Source of the DNA: Astropecten irregularis
Lineage: Eukaryota > Echinodermata > Asteroidea > Paxillosida > Astropectinidae
DNA length: 64,000 bases
Reading direction: 5' to 3'
Assembly: GCA_963971285.1 (NCBI GenBank)
Contig: OZ020248.1
Location: 3,534,001-3,598,000 of the forward strand
Part shown: in pieces, positions 50,401-60,583 of the stretch
How positions within the stretch are numbered: the first letter of the stretch is position 1
Layout: every line of letters begins with the position of its first letter
Made by a program: the position numbers and the translations under genes
Notes under the pieces: model-generated
Databases searched by the model: none
Seen by the model: only the letters and a program-made list of their open reading frames with translations
Told to the model about the DNA's origin: nothing

Positions 50401-53122
50401 AAGACATGACAGCAAGCCTAGCTCTACACTTACCTGAGGTATGGTATGTATGGTGTGTCCAGCACGATAAACTTGACCGGTTTCAATGCCTGACGAGCCT
50501 TGGGGTTGGTGCAGGAGTCAAAGCTAGCCTGCTGGAACTTAGCGCCTTTCTGTAACTCCACGCTATGATCCTGAATAAGTCCAAGAGAAGGAATATCGTT
50601 GAAGCCCACAAGAGCAAGTCGAATACCAAGTTCCTACCTTGAATTCTTTAAATTACTTAGTGCTGCCTCTGTTCCTCATATTAAGCACTTTAGTGACATA
50701 CTTTGGCAAAGTTGATAGAACAGCTGTGGTCTGTTCATAATTTGATTTGTCAAGGAATAAAAACAAAACTGTGAAATTTTCAGCTCAATTGATCATTGGA
50801 AACAGTAGAAAATGATGAAAAACCATTGCAATTGTTACGCAAAATTGCGATCTCGGAGATCAAAACTGTTTTCCGTATTTTGTTATACTCATTTCTGGAT
50901 AAATATAGCATTTCAGGAGGAAAGATTGTAACGGTATGTTTGTACAAGGTCGATCTTTATACCCTGTAAGTTATACTGCAAATTTCTGTTTTGGTTTCCT
51001 ACCAGAGTATGATAGTACCTTTAAACCAGAAAATTGAGGTTGAAATTAAGAAGTCACTGATGGAAAATAAAATGAGGTGATATGACCCAGGATCAAAGAG
51101 AGTGGTCCTTACATCAAAAGCACAGACAGTCGTTGGTACGGCTTGACCCGGCCTGAGTAAGATGACATCATCCTTGACCAATAGAGAGGTAGGCAGATTG
51201 ACCAGATGACCATCACGGTACGTCCACTGCTCCGTAATGGACTGAGTGGACGGTCTGAACAGAGATGAGTAGATATCGGTGGGCCAGTGGATCTCATCGG
51301 CTTGAAGATCTTAAAGGTGAAACAATTTCAGAAACGTGTGATTTAGATAATTGTCTCAAATTCTGAAGAAAGGGTATAAAAAAAAAACCAGAAGCTGCTT
51401 GTAAACACTAGAGTACAAAAATATACAAAAAAGTTTTAGATATTGTTTTTAATTCTAATAAATGTTTTTTGTTTAAATGCAATAGAGTAATAGGTAATAA
51501 GGCTAAATGATCAGAGTTAGGAGGGCCTGACGCGTTTCAATCCTAGCAGGATCTTTCTGCTAAATAGGATCTTTCTCTGCCTTTGAGAAAGATTCTGCTA
51601 GGATTGAAACGTCAGGCCCTCCTAACTCTGATCATTTAGCCTTTGAGAAAGATCCTGCTAGGATCGAAACCTCAGGCCCTCCCAACTCCAAACATTTTAC
51701 ACATTTCTGGTTATTATTACAGAGCTGATGAGCAGTTTGCAGCAGTTTATTACTTGTAAATCTTTTTTAGATTTTACATTTCATTTGATAAAAAAACAAG
51801 CATCCGAAATCTAGAATTTGGAAACAAAGTGACCAGTTCTTTTCTGATTATTTACAAAAATGAAGCACCATTTTCTTCTATTTTCTTCTACCTTAGGTAT
51901 ACAGTACAGATAGCATACTAGTAGAAGATAAGTTTATATGATAAAAGTATTACTCATAGGCCTATAAGTAATAAACATAATAGACTGCTTCAAACTGCTT
52001 ATCAACAAAAATATTGACCTGAAATCAATTATGTAAAATGCTTGGAGTTAGGACATGCAAGACACCTGTAGGACGGCCTAACATTTCGAACATACCTAAG
52101 GATCAAAATGTTAGGCCCTCCTAACTCTAAGCAATTTTACCTCCGAGTTTTTGTAATACATCCTTTGTGTGGTTCACTATTTCCATCTTGCGGAGACGAT
52201 TGTCCCACCTCCCAAAGCACAAATTGAAGCAGACTAGGACTACAAGCACCACGGACTCCAATATCATGGACGCATCCTGACAGAATATGGTGGCAATGAT
52301 TGTCAGTATGGCAGTAAGGACCATGAGGGCAGCGCTGCTCCAATGCAGGACGTTATCTGCAGAGAGGGCCAAGCTGGGAGTCTGGCCTAGGTAGGACAGG
52401 AGGGTTTGTTGATGGCGCAGCATGGCCTCGTGGGACTTGAGCTCGGCCTCGATGCTGCTTCCCAGTTGTTGGAGTGCCGTGCTGGTGCAGAGGCCCACGG
52501 GCTCCACCAGGCTTAGCTAGGAATTAGAAAAATAACAGCAGAAGGGTTAAGTCGACTTCAATGTGTCATTTTGATGTGCGAAAATATCAGCTGGAGTACT
52601 GTTAATTTTTTTATACGAAGGAATGAGACAGAAGGAGACCGAAGGAGTACCGCTTGAAGGTAGATGCTGTACGCGCTGTTGTGGCACATGCTCCCACTGA
52701 TTGATTGACATCAAAATTCGCACACAACATCCACCTCTAGTGTACCAGCTCTGGTACCCCTTGTGCACCCCTAACATACCCCCATGTGCACACCTTGTAT
52801 ACCTCTAGTGTACCTGTAGAGTACCCCTTGTGCACCCGAATTGGCCTGTTTGTTTCAGGCACGCAATCAGTGATCTTGCAGATTCACGTCCCATGAAGGA
52901 TGCGTCCACACCAGCAGGATCACTGATCGATGCGCAAAACAAACAGGCCCCTAGCCTGTACCACTACACTAGTGATGATGTAACACATGTTATACACCAC
53001 TTGTGCACCCCTAATGTACCACCAGTGCAGTGCACTCCAGTGCATCGACTTCACATCTTCTAGAGTTCTAGTAGTATGCAGTACTAGCACTATTTGCACA
53101 CTGTCCATACCTTGGGCTCCAT
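32409..53122 (-). CDS. TMEM94: TMEM94, ER-membrane P-type ATPase-like protein, complete, 29 coding exons
   Basis: Orthologue of human TMEM94 (KIAA0195), a multi-pass ER protein reported as a magnesium transporter (ERMA). Exons, 5' to 3' on minus: 53122-53111, 52516-52141, 51309-51113, 50570-50434, 49911-49824, 49479-49396, 48291-48178, 47718-47665, 47387-47274, 46529-46307, 45876-45824, 45601-45533, 44835-44708, 44156-44063, 43800-43686, 43026-42924, 41887-41711, 41068-40925, 40791-40650, 40556-39636, 39536-39437, 38497-38389, 37398-37218, 36521-36276, 35438-35290, 34618-34428, 33888-33795, 33310-33137, 32481-32409. About 1553 residues (human 1356). Predicted helices: near 64-83, 90-105, 260-320 (two), and six after residue 1250. 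An actuator-like segment LLVKDDVILLRPGQAVP is near 172-188. The phosphorylation-site region reads CCVDKRGILS (D398), not DKTGT. The C-terminus is KLGMNSPF, as in human. The four-residue first exon and the 34618 acceptor are the least certain; the 50434 end may be off by one base. The exon at 42924 uses a GTCAGA donor. Confidence 0.97.
32702..32890 (-). mobile_element. Family S1 SINE in the last TMEM94 intron
   Basis: A and B boxes present on minus. A shorter duplicate of the preceding flank (GAGAAACGGTACATG..GGATCACTCAAAGAGGATGC) recurs at 32965-33020, indicating a local duplication. Confidence 0.7.
33374..33533. mobile_element. Family A MITE, right half missing, TMEM94 intron
   Basis: Starts TTAAAGGTAATATCATACTT and stops after the CATACGGTGCCCACTTTT block. 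Confidence 0.65.
34043..34345. mobile_element. Family A MITE, diverged, TMEM94 intron
   Basis: Interior blocks are recognisable; the right end has decayed to TATTATACCTTAA. Confidence 0.6.
34689..35087. mobile_element. Family A MITE, full length, TMEM94 intron
   Basis: Both ends intact (TTAAAGGTACTATCATACTT and its complement). The longest copy, with a divergent central section shared with the copy at 50681. Confidence 0.75.
36068..36192. repeat. Hairpin with GGATCGGTTTGTGGAAACAC arms, TMEM94 intron
   Basis: Arms near 36076-36108 and 36156-36190, with inner arms around GTGCGACAGTATGA-like sequence. A one-armed relative lies at 19925-19985. Confidence 0.65.
36606..36789. mobile_element. Family B MITE, partial, TMEM94 intron
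   Basis: Reversed orientation; begins GGCCCTGCTTAGCACAAA and ends CTTAACAGCTCC. A further fragment of the same family is at 36208-36262, beside the donor of the exon at 36276. Confidence 0.6.
37497..37720 (+). mobile_element. tRNA-derived SINE fragment split by a family C MITE
   Basis: SINE sequence with the B box GGTTCGAATCCTG stops at 37546 and resumes with TTCCAGTAAATTTTTC after 37697. Family C occupies 37547-37696, with CTG at both borders. In intact SINE copies the two halves are contiguous. Confidence 0.65.
38628..38994. mobile_element. Family A MITE, full length, TMEM94 intron
   Basis: Right end perfect; left end decayed to TTAATACTGTATCATACTT. Confidence 0.75.
41206..41680. mobile_element. 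Family B MITE interrupted by a family A MITE
   Basis: Family B sequence runs from GGGGCCAATTTCACGG (41206) to about 41413, breaks at GTGCTT, and resumes with ACAGCTCCGTGAAACTGCCCC (to 41680). The interruption, 41414-41659, is a family A copy. The break point in intact family B copies reads GTGCTTAACAGCTCC, so the insertion used the TTAA. Confidence 0.75.
42240..42453. mobile_element. MITE with GAGCCTGAGCC-type ends, TMEM94 intron
   Basis: Ends GGGCCCTTTTCTAAACCTCG and the complement of GCCCTTTTTCAAACCTCGG. Related copies at 44340-44600 and 48010-48170 share the AGTAGATTCTCTGGTTTGAA and GAGCCTGAGCCTGAGC blocks. Confidence 0.65.
43344..43588. mobile_element. Family B MITE, full length, TMEM94 intron
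   Basis: Both ends present, GGGCCAATTTCATGGAGC and the complement of GGGGCCAATTTCACGTCC. Confidence 0.75.
44340..44600. mobile_element. Second GAGCCTGAGCC-type MITE, TMEM94 intron
   Basis: Shares the CAGAGAATCTACTTCC and GCCGGAGCCTGAGCC blocks with 42240-42453, in opposite orientation. Confidence 0.6.
44922..45427. mobile_element. Truncated GGCCTTTTCACAC MITE abutting a GGGCCCAATTTCACGGAATC MITE
   Basis: In a TMEM94 intron. The left part (44922-45140) starts with the GGCCTTTTCACACTACGG end. The right part (45141-45427) has its own inverted ends, GGGCCCAATTTCACGGAATC and the complement of GGGCCCAATTGCATGGAATC. The order suggests the second element inserted at or cut off the first. Confidence 0.6.
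45975..46260 (+). mobile_element. Family S3 SINE, TMEM94 intron
   Basis: Shares CTCACCTCTCACCAATGTGG and GAGTAGAGTTGTGTGTTGGT with 15595-15760 and adds a longer 3' body ending AAATGTAATCATAATTAAAA. Confidence 0.65.
46652..47072. mobile_element. MITE with GATCCAGTAGGCCAC ends, TMEM94 intron
   Basis: Inverted ends of about 21 bp with one mismatch (ACCGATCCAGTAGGCCAC and the complement of ACTGATCCAGTAGGCCAC) bracket 420 bp. No exon found inside. Confidence 0.6.
48010..48170. mobile_element. Third GAGCCTGAGCC-type MITE, TMEM94 intron
   Basis: Contains AAAAGTAGATTCTCTGG and GAGCCTGAGCCTGAGCC, ending next to the donor of the exon at 48178. Confidence 0.6.
48359..48865. mobile_element. MITE with GGGGCCGTCCATAAAG ends, TMEM94 intron
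   Basis: About 507 bp; ends GGGGCCGTCCATAAAGAACG and its near-exact complement, flanked by TTA on both sides (48356-48358 and 48866-48868). Next to each end are tracts of C with the palindrome GTACGCATGGCGTACGCA, so the hairpin potential is strong. Confidence 0.75.
48885..48965. repeat. ACCACAGTGTGGT palindrome-rich repeat, TMEM94 intron
   Basis: Starts 20 bp after the GGGGCCGTCC MITE; CCACAGTGTGGT occurs twice. Confidence 0.6.
49040..49215. mobile_element. Family S1 SINE, inverted double copy, TMEM94 intron
   Basis: A plus-strand body (CCAATCCCGCTCCAGTCAAT) meets a minus-strand copy ending TATGTTGGCGGTGTACC. The A-box side is degraded. Confidence 0.55.
49575..49625 (+). mobile_element. Family S1 SINE fragment, TMEM94 intron
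   Basis: Only GGTCACTGGTTCGAATCCCA and the start of the tail remain. Confidence 0.6.
49931..50218. mobile_element. Family A MITE, left end missing, TMEM94 intron
   Basis: Lies between the exons at 49824-49911 and 50434-50570; the right end CCTTTAA is present. Confidence 0.65.
50681..51024. mobile_element. Family A MITE, TMEM94 intron
   Basis: Right end is intact (complement of TTTAAAGGTACTATCATACT); left end is degraded. Shares its central section with 34689-35087. Confidence 0.65.
51515..51704. mobile_element. Compound family H hairpin in the same TMEM94 intron
   Basis: Three core arms: one forward (GGGCCTGACGCGTTTCAATC) and two reversed, the outer ending AACATTTTAC. It looks like one copy with a duplicated arm. 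Confidence 0.65.
52033..52140. mobile_element. Short hairpin MITE (family H) ending exactly at the TMEM94 exon 2 donor
   Basis: Both ends read GTAAAATGCTTGGAGTTAGG (right end: GTAAAATTGCTTAGAGTTAG) inward. The right terminal base pair is the first base of the TMEM94 intron, so the GTAAAA donor is the element's own end. Family H also appears at 2249-2381, 31496-31565, 51515-51704 and 61808-61870, with core GACGTTTCGATCCTAGCAGG. Confidence 0.65.
52700..53060. repeat. GTGTACC/TTGTGCACCCC repeats around an inverted pair, TMEM94 intron 1
   Basis: CCCTTGTGCACCC recurs at 52757, 52829 and 53001 (as ACTTGTGCACCCC). Between them, GGCCTGTTTGTTT (52846) and its complement (52945) form a small hairpin element. 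Confidence 0.55.
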
Positions 53123-54467
53123 GCTGGAGCCTGTGGTCAGTCAACCTCCTCTTTGGTCAATCTGCTGTTTCATCTCCAAGCTCCAAACAAACCAACGACA
53201 CCAGCACCAGCAAACAGTAAACCCTGAAATGGTGAAAACATCCAGCGCGTGGCCATTAATCTTTAGATTAGAACCACGACTACACTTTTAAATTTGTGCT
53301 ATCCCAATGAATTGGTCATTTCAGAGATGGATCTGTGAGAAATAATAGGCCTATATTATAGCCTACCTTGACGGACCAATGCCAACTTGTTACGATCATC
53401 ACATTACTACTGAACTAGGCCTAGAAATAGCATAATTTAGTGAGTTTTTACAGAATTGCTTTACTGAAAAATGGTCAAACAATAATTGTTCAGGTATTCT
53501 GTTGGTCAGCAATATGTCACTTATACTTATAGGCCCTACTTATAGTGTAAGGCGGTAAGCACATTGTTATCACACTCCAGCGCATTGTGCTACATGTGCT
53601 TGTTTTCACTCCAGCCACATTGTCAAGCATTGTTCAGTGACAAAAAAAGCCAGGATGTTCGACCAAGAGAATATGTAACGCCGATTGTGATGTTTGCCCC
53701 TCCCCCCCCCCAACTCCCCGTGTTTTTATCATTTTGAACATTATGCGCAATAGGCCCTAGAACGATTGGTCTTTCCAGCGTGTGATAAAAACACAGGGCG
53801 GGGGGTTCCGAACTTTACAGTCGCCTATAGACCTACTGTAAAAAAAAAAAACCTAAGAAGGCCTACATAGCCTACCTAGATATTTTGGTAGGCCTACCTC
53901 AGATAAAATGGAGACAAACATTTCATTTGTTTAATTTTGACATTCAATTCAATTGTTTTTTTTTGCAAATAAAGAAATAGGCTAGGCCTACCTGAAAAGG
54001 GATTTGGACTCATTTGCTTACCATACGGTTTAATTCATTCCTCTGTAAACTGAACCGTGAAACTATGAAAATAAATAACTTCGTGAAATCTCCAAGACAG
54101 ACTTAAAAAACATGAAAATTGACAATATTTACCCCAGAAGAACTTGAACAGCAGACGAGATCACACAACTTCCCTCTCAATTAAATTTAGACCGGTGTCC
54201 AATAAAACAGAAATACTGCCCTCTATTGACTTGATGACCAACAGGGAAAATTGTGGGCGTGTCGATTGTAAAAAAGGGGGCTGACTAAGGTCTTTTTTCT
54301 TAATGTTGTCACTAAAACTGACACTTTGTTCTATTATTAACTCATTTAAATACTAATTTTGTGGCGATCTGCGTTGTTAGAATATTTCTTAATTTATAAT
54401 TTTGCTAGAATAAAAAATTATTCTCGGATGTTTTGGCACGAGGATGATTGTTTTCTATAGTTTCAAG
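53123..54467. promoter_or_regulatory. Head-to-head spacer between TMEM94 and C22orf23
   Basis: The two genes diverge from this 1.35-kb interval. It is mostly AT-rich, with C-runs at 53700-53718 and many TAGGCCTA words. No exon, TATA box or tandem repeat was recognised. Leader sequence of both genes should lie here; the region near 54230-54470 (including GTGGGCGTGTCG) is the likelier core for C22orf23. Confidence 0.4.
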
Positions 54468-57400
54468 ATGTCGGCCGGTAAGCAGAGAGGGGTCGCTAAA
54501 GGCGGAATGTGGAACACACAAACTCCGCAATACAGCAATGAAACTCAGCAGTTGCTGAAGGGTAAGTAATTGGTGATTGTCAGGAACATCTCTAAAAGTT
54601 TAGCAGACGAATCCGTTCGATATTGATAAAGTTATCTAGAAGTAAAGACGTGTTGTTATGGTACACCCGCAATGATTTACACACTCTCACATCACAACAT
54701 GCAACACAACTTAGTCACAAGCCCAAAACAACTCATTTGAAGTAGCCGCCCTGTCTATTGCTAGGCCTTAGGGTAATTAAATTTTAGGTCAATGTTTTGT
54801 CTGATGAGCAGTTTTTTGCAGCAGTTTATTGTATTGTCTATTGAATGAATAATGACGTCAGGGCAGGCCTAAAGTTATATAGCCCGTTTTCATTTACCAA
54901 TCATTTTTATTGTGACAAAAACTTGCAATGTTCAGCAGAATTTAATTTGGAATCAATTCATTGCATCTCGAAATAATTTCGCATATGAAGTCATCCGTTT
55001 TAAATAAACCTATTCAATAAGTAGGGGCCTTATCAAATAAGTTAGAAATATTTGGAAATTTGCCACAAACTAAAAACAAAAAATTTGTGTAAACTACAAT
55101 TGCCAGTAGGCCCCCTACAGTAGACCTAGAACTTTTAAAATGTGCGTGTAGCTGTAGACATCGTGCACAATCTGCGGAGATCATCTACAGAAATATATCT
55201 CTCTCTCTACAATGAATATCAATTGTAAATAAAAGTCCCTCCTTTGTATTTGTAGTTATGATGCAGGAATCAAAGTTGAACACTTTTCAGCAGAGGCAGT
55301 TACAATCAGCCATGAAAGGTGAGAAATTGTTCTTCATCCTCCTCACCTTGTCACCCAGCACCACTCAACACCATTGGACATGTTGCCTGTTGGATCGCTT
55401 AACATAAACCCTTGAGCATCATCAGTATCTAGGCACAACTGTATGCAAACCTTTGCCCTTGACTATACAGAGTCTTACCTAAATGTGAAGAGTTGGGTCT
55501 TAAATGAAAATGACTGACTGAAATTCAAGTATGTATTGTACAGTTTACATTTTTTGGGGTTGACTTTTTTAGCATGAGCCTATTAAACATTTGTCCCCTT
55601 TTAAACTTTCAGTTTCAGCTAACGGTTTGTGGAAATTTGTATTTGGATGGTTAAATTCAGGTCGGTTAATCTATAACTGGATAAAAATCCCAGCACTAAT
55701 GAAATAATGAGTTCTTCATTTGCCTGATGAAGGCTAGCAGTTCCAGCAGCTGAAACGCCGCTACCAGCAACATGACATTGAGTGACTTTTATATCTGAAA
55801 TGATGTAGTCAAGCAAAACTGAGCCATGCTTCCACAGATTTGAAGTTTGTTTATAAAGAAGGAATGTCATGTGAAGTTTCCTAAGATCTGTTGAATAAAA
55901 TACCTTTCCTCTAAATGTTGTCAATATCACAATCTTTAATCCGATTTCTTTACGTTGCTCGTTGTCTAGAGGGAGGTGCCTTACCTATGAGGTGTCATCC
56001 ATCAACAAGTGCGAAACCACTCGCCAAGGCACCCCCACAGCCCAAGAGTGTCCGAGTAGACCCTAGGAGTCAGAGCGGCGGGCTAAGGAAGAAGGACGCC
56101 ATTGAAGACTCTGGTGCTTATGAGAGGCCGCAGTACAGACCAAGTCCTCAAAGTAAGTAGACGATCCGTATTAAACTGGTTATCATGGGACCGTTGAGTT
56201 TTACCAATTATGTGCAGTTTGCAATGCCCCAATGTTTGATTGTTGCCAACTTTTTGTCTTTAATTTGTTGTATTCTGTATTGATTTTGTGGCAGGAAAAT
56301 GTTTGACTGGTTTAAAGGTAATATCATACTTTGGTTTTTGTCAAAGAATTGCAGATTCAAGGGTTGAAATATCAAGAAAGATACAGTTAAAGTCATCTCT
56401 GAAATTCCCAGTCATATACAGTGCTGAGAAAACAGTGAAAAATGCCCACGGAATTTCACCAAAGTATTTTTGGTCATTGCTTTTACTAATTTCTTGATAA
56501 ATACAGCATTTCAGGCGAAAACGTTTCATGGTATGTTTCTACCATCACAATCTTTATACCCTGTAAGTTATAGGTAAATTTGTGAACATTTCTGTTTTGG
56601 TTTCCTACCAAAGTATGATACTACATTTAAATATATGAATTATTTTAACTGTGATCATCAATTTGCTGAAGCAGATACCATAGAGCACTGTTCTATAGGT
56701 TGCAGATTCACTCAACCATGTTTTTCACTTTGATTGTTTCTCAGCAATTTCGTTTTAATAATTGACTTTTATCTGTTCCAGAATCCATGGAAAAGGAGAA
56801 GAAGCGACTACAGAACATGATGACGTACGGCGAAGACGAGAAACCAATCTCAGAGGAGAGAAAACGAGAAATTCTCAGAGTTCCAACGCCAGAACCAGAA
56901 GTTGACAGATTTGATGAATGTAAGAATATCAACAAATTAAACTCATTTATTAATATTAAACTGCCGTGAATTTTTTCAAGTTTTCAATAATTGGTTGCGT
57001 TCGTTAAGCTTTCACAGGTCAACACCGATCAATTTCTTCCTCACCCCCTCGCTTATTTGGGGAAGTGAACACACCCATTGTAAACTCCAACTGTTATTTA
57101 TGAACTATAAAGAGTATTTAACGGGATATAGAATTTATTGTCTGCATGTTTGCACGCTATGTTATTCTATATCCCAATACTACAAGCTTAACTTGCAAAG
57201 TGGTGACATAGAGGAAAACATTCCGAGGCTACAGGAGCTAGGAAGCATTGCCTCTGTCTTTTGAATTTGAGATGATCAATTCTTGGTTTCCTTTGTTGCA
57301 TTCAGTTCCTGACAATGATTCATATTTGTTTTGAACAGTGGAAGCTGAGATCAGGGACCGATCCGAGTTTCTTGAAGATATGAACCAGCTAGGAAGAGGC

Positions 57401-58385
57401 AAAGAGTACCAGCCCATCATTGCTACAGAAATATCACAGGTTAGTTATTGAAACATGTCAGATCCACTTAAGTGTTGAAAGCTGAGAAGCGAGGGAAATT
57501 TGTAATCATCAACTAATTTACTCTTGCAACAGAAGCTAAACAACAGCTTTTTTTGAAAATGAGTCTAAAGCCAAGGGCCAATTTCATGAAGCTGTTAAAC
57601 ACAAAAAAATTGCTTAGCCAAAATGTCTTGCTCAATCAAATAAGCCACCATTAAAAATTCCACTTGATATTCATGGTCAGCGAACTCAACAACAACCAAA
57701 GAACAACCACAAGTGATACACAACACATGGAAGTTGGGTTGTTAATTCTCTTTTTATTAAGACAAATGTCATGGTTAGCAAATTTGTGTGCTAAGCAGGG
57801 CGGTGAAATTGGCCCCTGTTCAGTTCTGCAAGAGCAGATTATCCGAGTATTGGATTTTCTTGGGTTTTCCACAGGCATTAGCAAAATAGCTTCCAAAAGT
57901 GTAGTGTCAATTTCTTCTCAGTACACAATGTTTGTTTAAAACTGTTTACCTGCAATCTGTTTCACCCTATCTTATGACTTGTCTCAGTTCAAAAGCAACA
58001 TAAACACTTATATTTCTTCCTCCTAAAATCTTATGCTCTTAGTTCTTCTCTTTTATTACTTTTTTAGCCCTCACCTTGAGTGGCCTTCTAGGGCCTTCTG
58101 TTGGACAATTTTCATGAAAAAGAAAATATATTATCATAAGCCCCAATGATCTAAAATTTCAACATTCAATGCATAATGTTTGTGTCTCGTGCAGTGCCAT
58201 AATATTGGGCCATCTCTTGAATAATGATTATTATTTGCTTTTGTTTTTAATGTTTGCAGAAATTGCGAGAAATGGAAGTCATTGACAAGAAGAGAACAGC
58301 ACAACTCCAGAAAGCCATCCAGGCCAAGGAACAGATGAAGACCAATCCTATCTCCATGGAGGATGGAGAGAGTAGGGATGGTTGA
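54468..58385 (+). CDS. C22orf23: UPF0193 / EVG1 family protein (C22orf23 orthologue), complete, six exons
   Basis: Uncharacterised animal family with no assigned biochemical role. Exons: 54468-54561, 55256-55318, 55970-56152, 56782-56919, 57339-57439 and 58260-58385 (stop TGA). They total 705 nt, 234 residues (human 217), with all phases consistent. Matching blocks along the protein: LLKVMMQESKLNTFQQRQ near residues 29-46 (human LLRVMMKESKLTNIQQRH), ALPMRCHPSTS (human ALPLQCSPTSS), EKEKKRLQN, PEPEVDRFDE, EFLEDMNQLGRGKEYQPII and EISQKLREMEVIDKKR. The protein is soluble, charged and coiled-coil prone at the C-terminus, with no membrane segment. It starts in a head-to-head spacer of 1.35 kb shared with TMEM94 and runs tail-to-tail into NOL12. 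Intron 3 carries a TTAA-type MITE and intron 5 a GGGGCCAATTTCA-type MITE. Confidence 0.95.
56312..56630. mobile_element. Family A MITE in C22orf23 intron 3
   Basis: Ends TTAAAGGTAATATCATACTT and its complement, with TTAA at both borders. Confidence 0.75.
57575..57816. mobile_element. Family B MITE, full length, C22orf23 intron 5
   Basis: Starts GGGCCAATTTCATGAAGC and ends GGCGGTGAAATTGGCCCC. Confidence 0.75.
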
Positions 58386-58462
58386 TGCGGTTTCAATGAT
58401 GTTACATTACAGATTTGAAGATCAGAAGAGAATTTTGTACTGTGCACACATTACTTACTATT

Positions 58463-58763
58463 AGGCCTTTTCACACGATGGAAAAACTGTTGCACACAGG
58501 TCTGACCTGTGTAAAAGTGACTGACCCGTTCACACTGTATGATTTTAACACGGCGTGGACCCATTGTAAAGCACTTGACTCATGTTGAATCTAACCCTGC
58601 TTGTCAAGAGCGGTTGACCCGTGTCGACAATATTTCAGTGTGTTGAGAGTGGTGGTTTGAATGGATTGGATTGGCCCGTGTTTGACATTTTGGTAGAGTT
58701 GACACGGTGTGACCCGTGTAAAAGTTGACACACATGAAAGGTATTGTAGTGTGAAAAGGCCTT
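58463..58763. mobile_element. MITE with GGCCTTTTCACAC ends in the C22orf23 3' UTR
   Basis: About 300 bp bounded by AGGCCTTTTCACAC and its complement; a TTA-type flank is possible. Internally rich in GACCCGTGT words. Confidence 0.7.
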
Positions 58764-58915
58764 AATTATGGTGTGTCAGAAGCTTATAAAGAAAACTGTG
58801 CATCAGAGAAAGCCATACTCTGTGCAGACTTTGTCTAGTGTTGAATCATGACTGTTTTATAGACAAAGCAGCCTAATTTACAAACTGGAATATTTGTGTA
58901 CATTCAGTTCAATAT

Positions 58916-59095
58916 GGGCGATTCACAATTTAGTGCTCCTCCAAGTGTTTGCAACGCGTTGGGCAATAACAATGTGCGAAATGGGACGACCCTTTCCAGA
59001 TGCACATTGGCTTGACAAATTCCGTGCATTGTGATTGGCCAATGCATTGCAAACTCTTGGAGTTTGAACAATTGTTTGAGTACAATTATGAATCG
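58916..59095. mobile_element. MITE with GGGCGATTC ends, C22orf23 3' region
   Basis: Related to 59700-59801; shares GGGCGATTC and a CCAAGWGTTTGCAAYGC block, but the right end is decayed. Confidence 0.5.
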
Positions 59096-59699
59096 TGTGA
59101 ATTTCCCATCATTTAGGTGTTTGTTACACCATTATAAGTAGTGTGCATTTTCATCTTTGTGAGTAGATTACAAAACGAAACTTGTGTCTATATCTTGGAA
59201 CGAAAACTAATTGAAATGTGATATTTAATTTTATGCATGATAGATTACTAGCTCCTACCTATGTCTACCTATGGACCCTTCCGGCCTGTCAATCAAACTG
59301 TGCACATTGACAAATTGGAGGACGCCTTTTAATCAGATGACCATGAAAGCCTTGGATAAAAATGGTCGAGGCTTACAAGCAAAACCGAAATGGTCCATTA
59401 TTGGCATTGTGTATGAATTTGATCATGCTGATATTTTCTGAACTGTCAAGAGTTCATCATGAAAACTGCAGGGTAATGGTGGAACCTTATGGGAAGGCAC
59501 ATGAATCTTCTGGGGATAAGCATGAAATCAAATGTGCAGTGAAGGTATTTATCATATGAGAATTGCATAGTGGGACAGTTTGGCACTCAAATTTTGTACG
59601 CAAAAATCTCATAGGCTGGCTATCTGCAAAAAGGTGTATGCATTTAGCCAAACCCCAAATATGGCCCCTGGGTGTGGAGGTGGATGGGAGCAACAATAT

Positions 59700-59801
59700 G
59701 GGCGATTCCAAATAGAGCACCACCAAGAGTTTGCAATGCTTTGGCCAATCACAATGCATGGTATCTCTTGATGGTGCACTATTTGGATTTTGGAATCGCC
59801 C
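59700..59801. mobile_element. Short MITE with GGGCGATTCCAAA ends, C22orf23 3' region
   Basis: About 100 bp; inverted ends GGGCGATTCCAAATAG and the complement of GGGCGATTCCAAAATCC, almost fully self-complementary. Confidence 0.65.
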
Positions 59802-59967
59802 GTTTTGGTGAAAAATATTTATGTCAAACCTTTATGACACTTTCATTGAAGTGTGATGCCAGTTTTCTTATATATGTTGTGTGAGGAGATTGATATTAAA
59901 TTTCTGAGAGTCATTTTAGAAAATTTTATATTTAATATGTAAATAAGTATTCTTATCAAACTGTGTC

Positions 59968-59973
59968 AATAAA
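59968..59973 (+). terminator. Candidate C22orf23 polyadenylation signal
   Basis: AATAAA; a second one is at 60119-60124. The implied 3' UTR is about 1.6-1.75 kb and holds three MITEs. Confidence 0.45.
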
Positions 59974-60262
59974 ACTGCCTCATAAGTATGATGAGAAGTG
60001 TACTTAATCCACATTTGGATAAATTAAGAATTGTATATACCAGTGCTAAGAATTTCAGTTGTGCCTTTTTCAGTTTGCTAGAAAATGTACACTTTGTAAT
60101 ATTTTTCTGATTATTAGCAATAAATATAATGTGCTGGAGAACTAAAAAGTAAACATGGATTGGAATTGTTGAGAAGAGTTATTTTGTTTCACTTAAACAT
60201 CATTTAGGAAACAACAAAATAATTACCAAAAAAGCAAAACGAATTTTGTCATGGCATTCAAG

Positions 60263-60268
60263 TTTATT
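60263..60268 (-). terminator. Candidate NOL12 polyadenylation signal
   Basis: AATAAA on minus, about 315 bp after the NOL12 stop and 140 bp from the converging C22orf23 signal. Confidence 0.45.
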
Positions 60269-60583
60269 TTCGGACAGCAATAATTGGTATACTTCAATAC
60301 ACACTATGAGTGCCATTCCAAGGTGCTGTTCGATGTAACATTGTCCATCAACGTTACCCAAGTTCAACCAGTACAACAACTGCCTTTTTCAAATGATTTC
60401 CAAAGCAGTTTTCTTGAGAGACACAGGTGTGAAAGATGCTAAACTATGATGACATCAAAACAACTTGACTGTCAGCGTTCTTGGGGGGGGGGGGGGGGGG
60501 CATCCATCAGACAACTTGAGGAGATGATGGATGATGGAATTTTCAATACAGAGACTTCAATTGCATGTCATTAACTCCAACTT

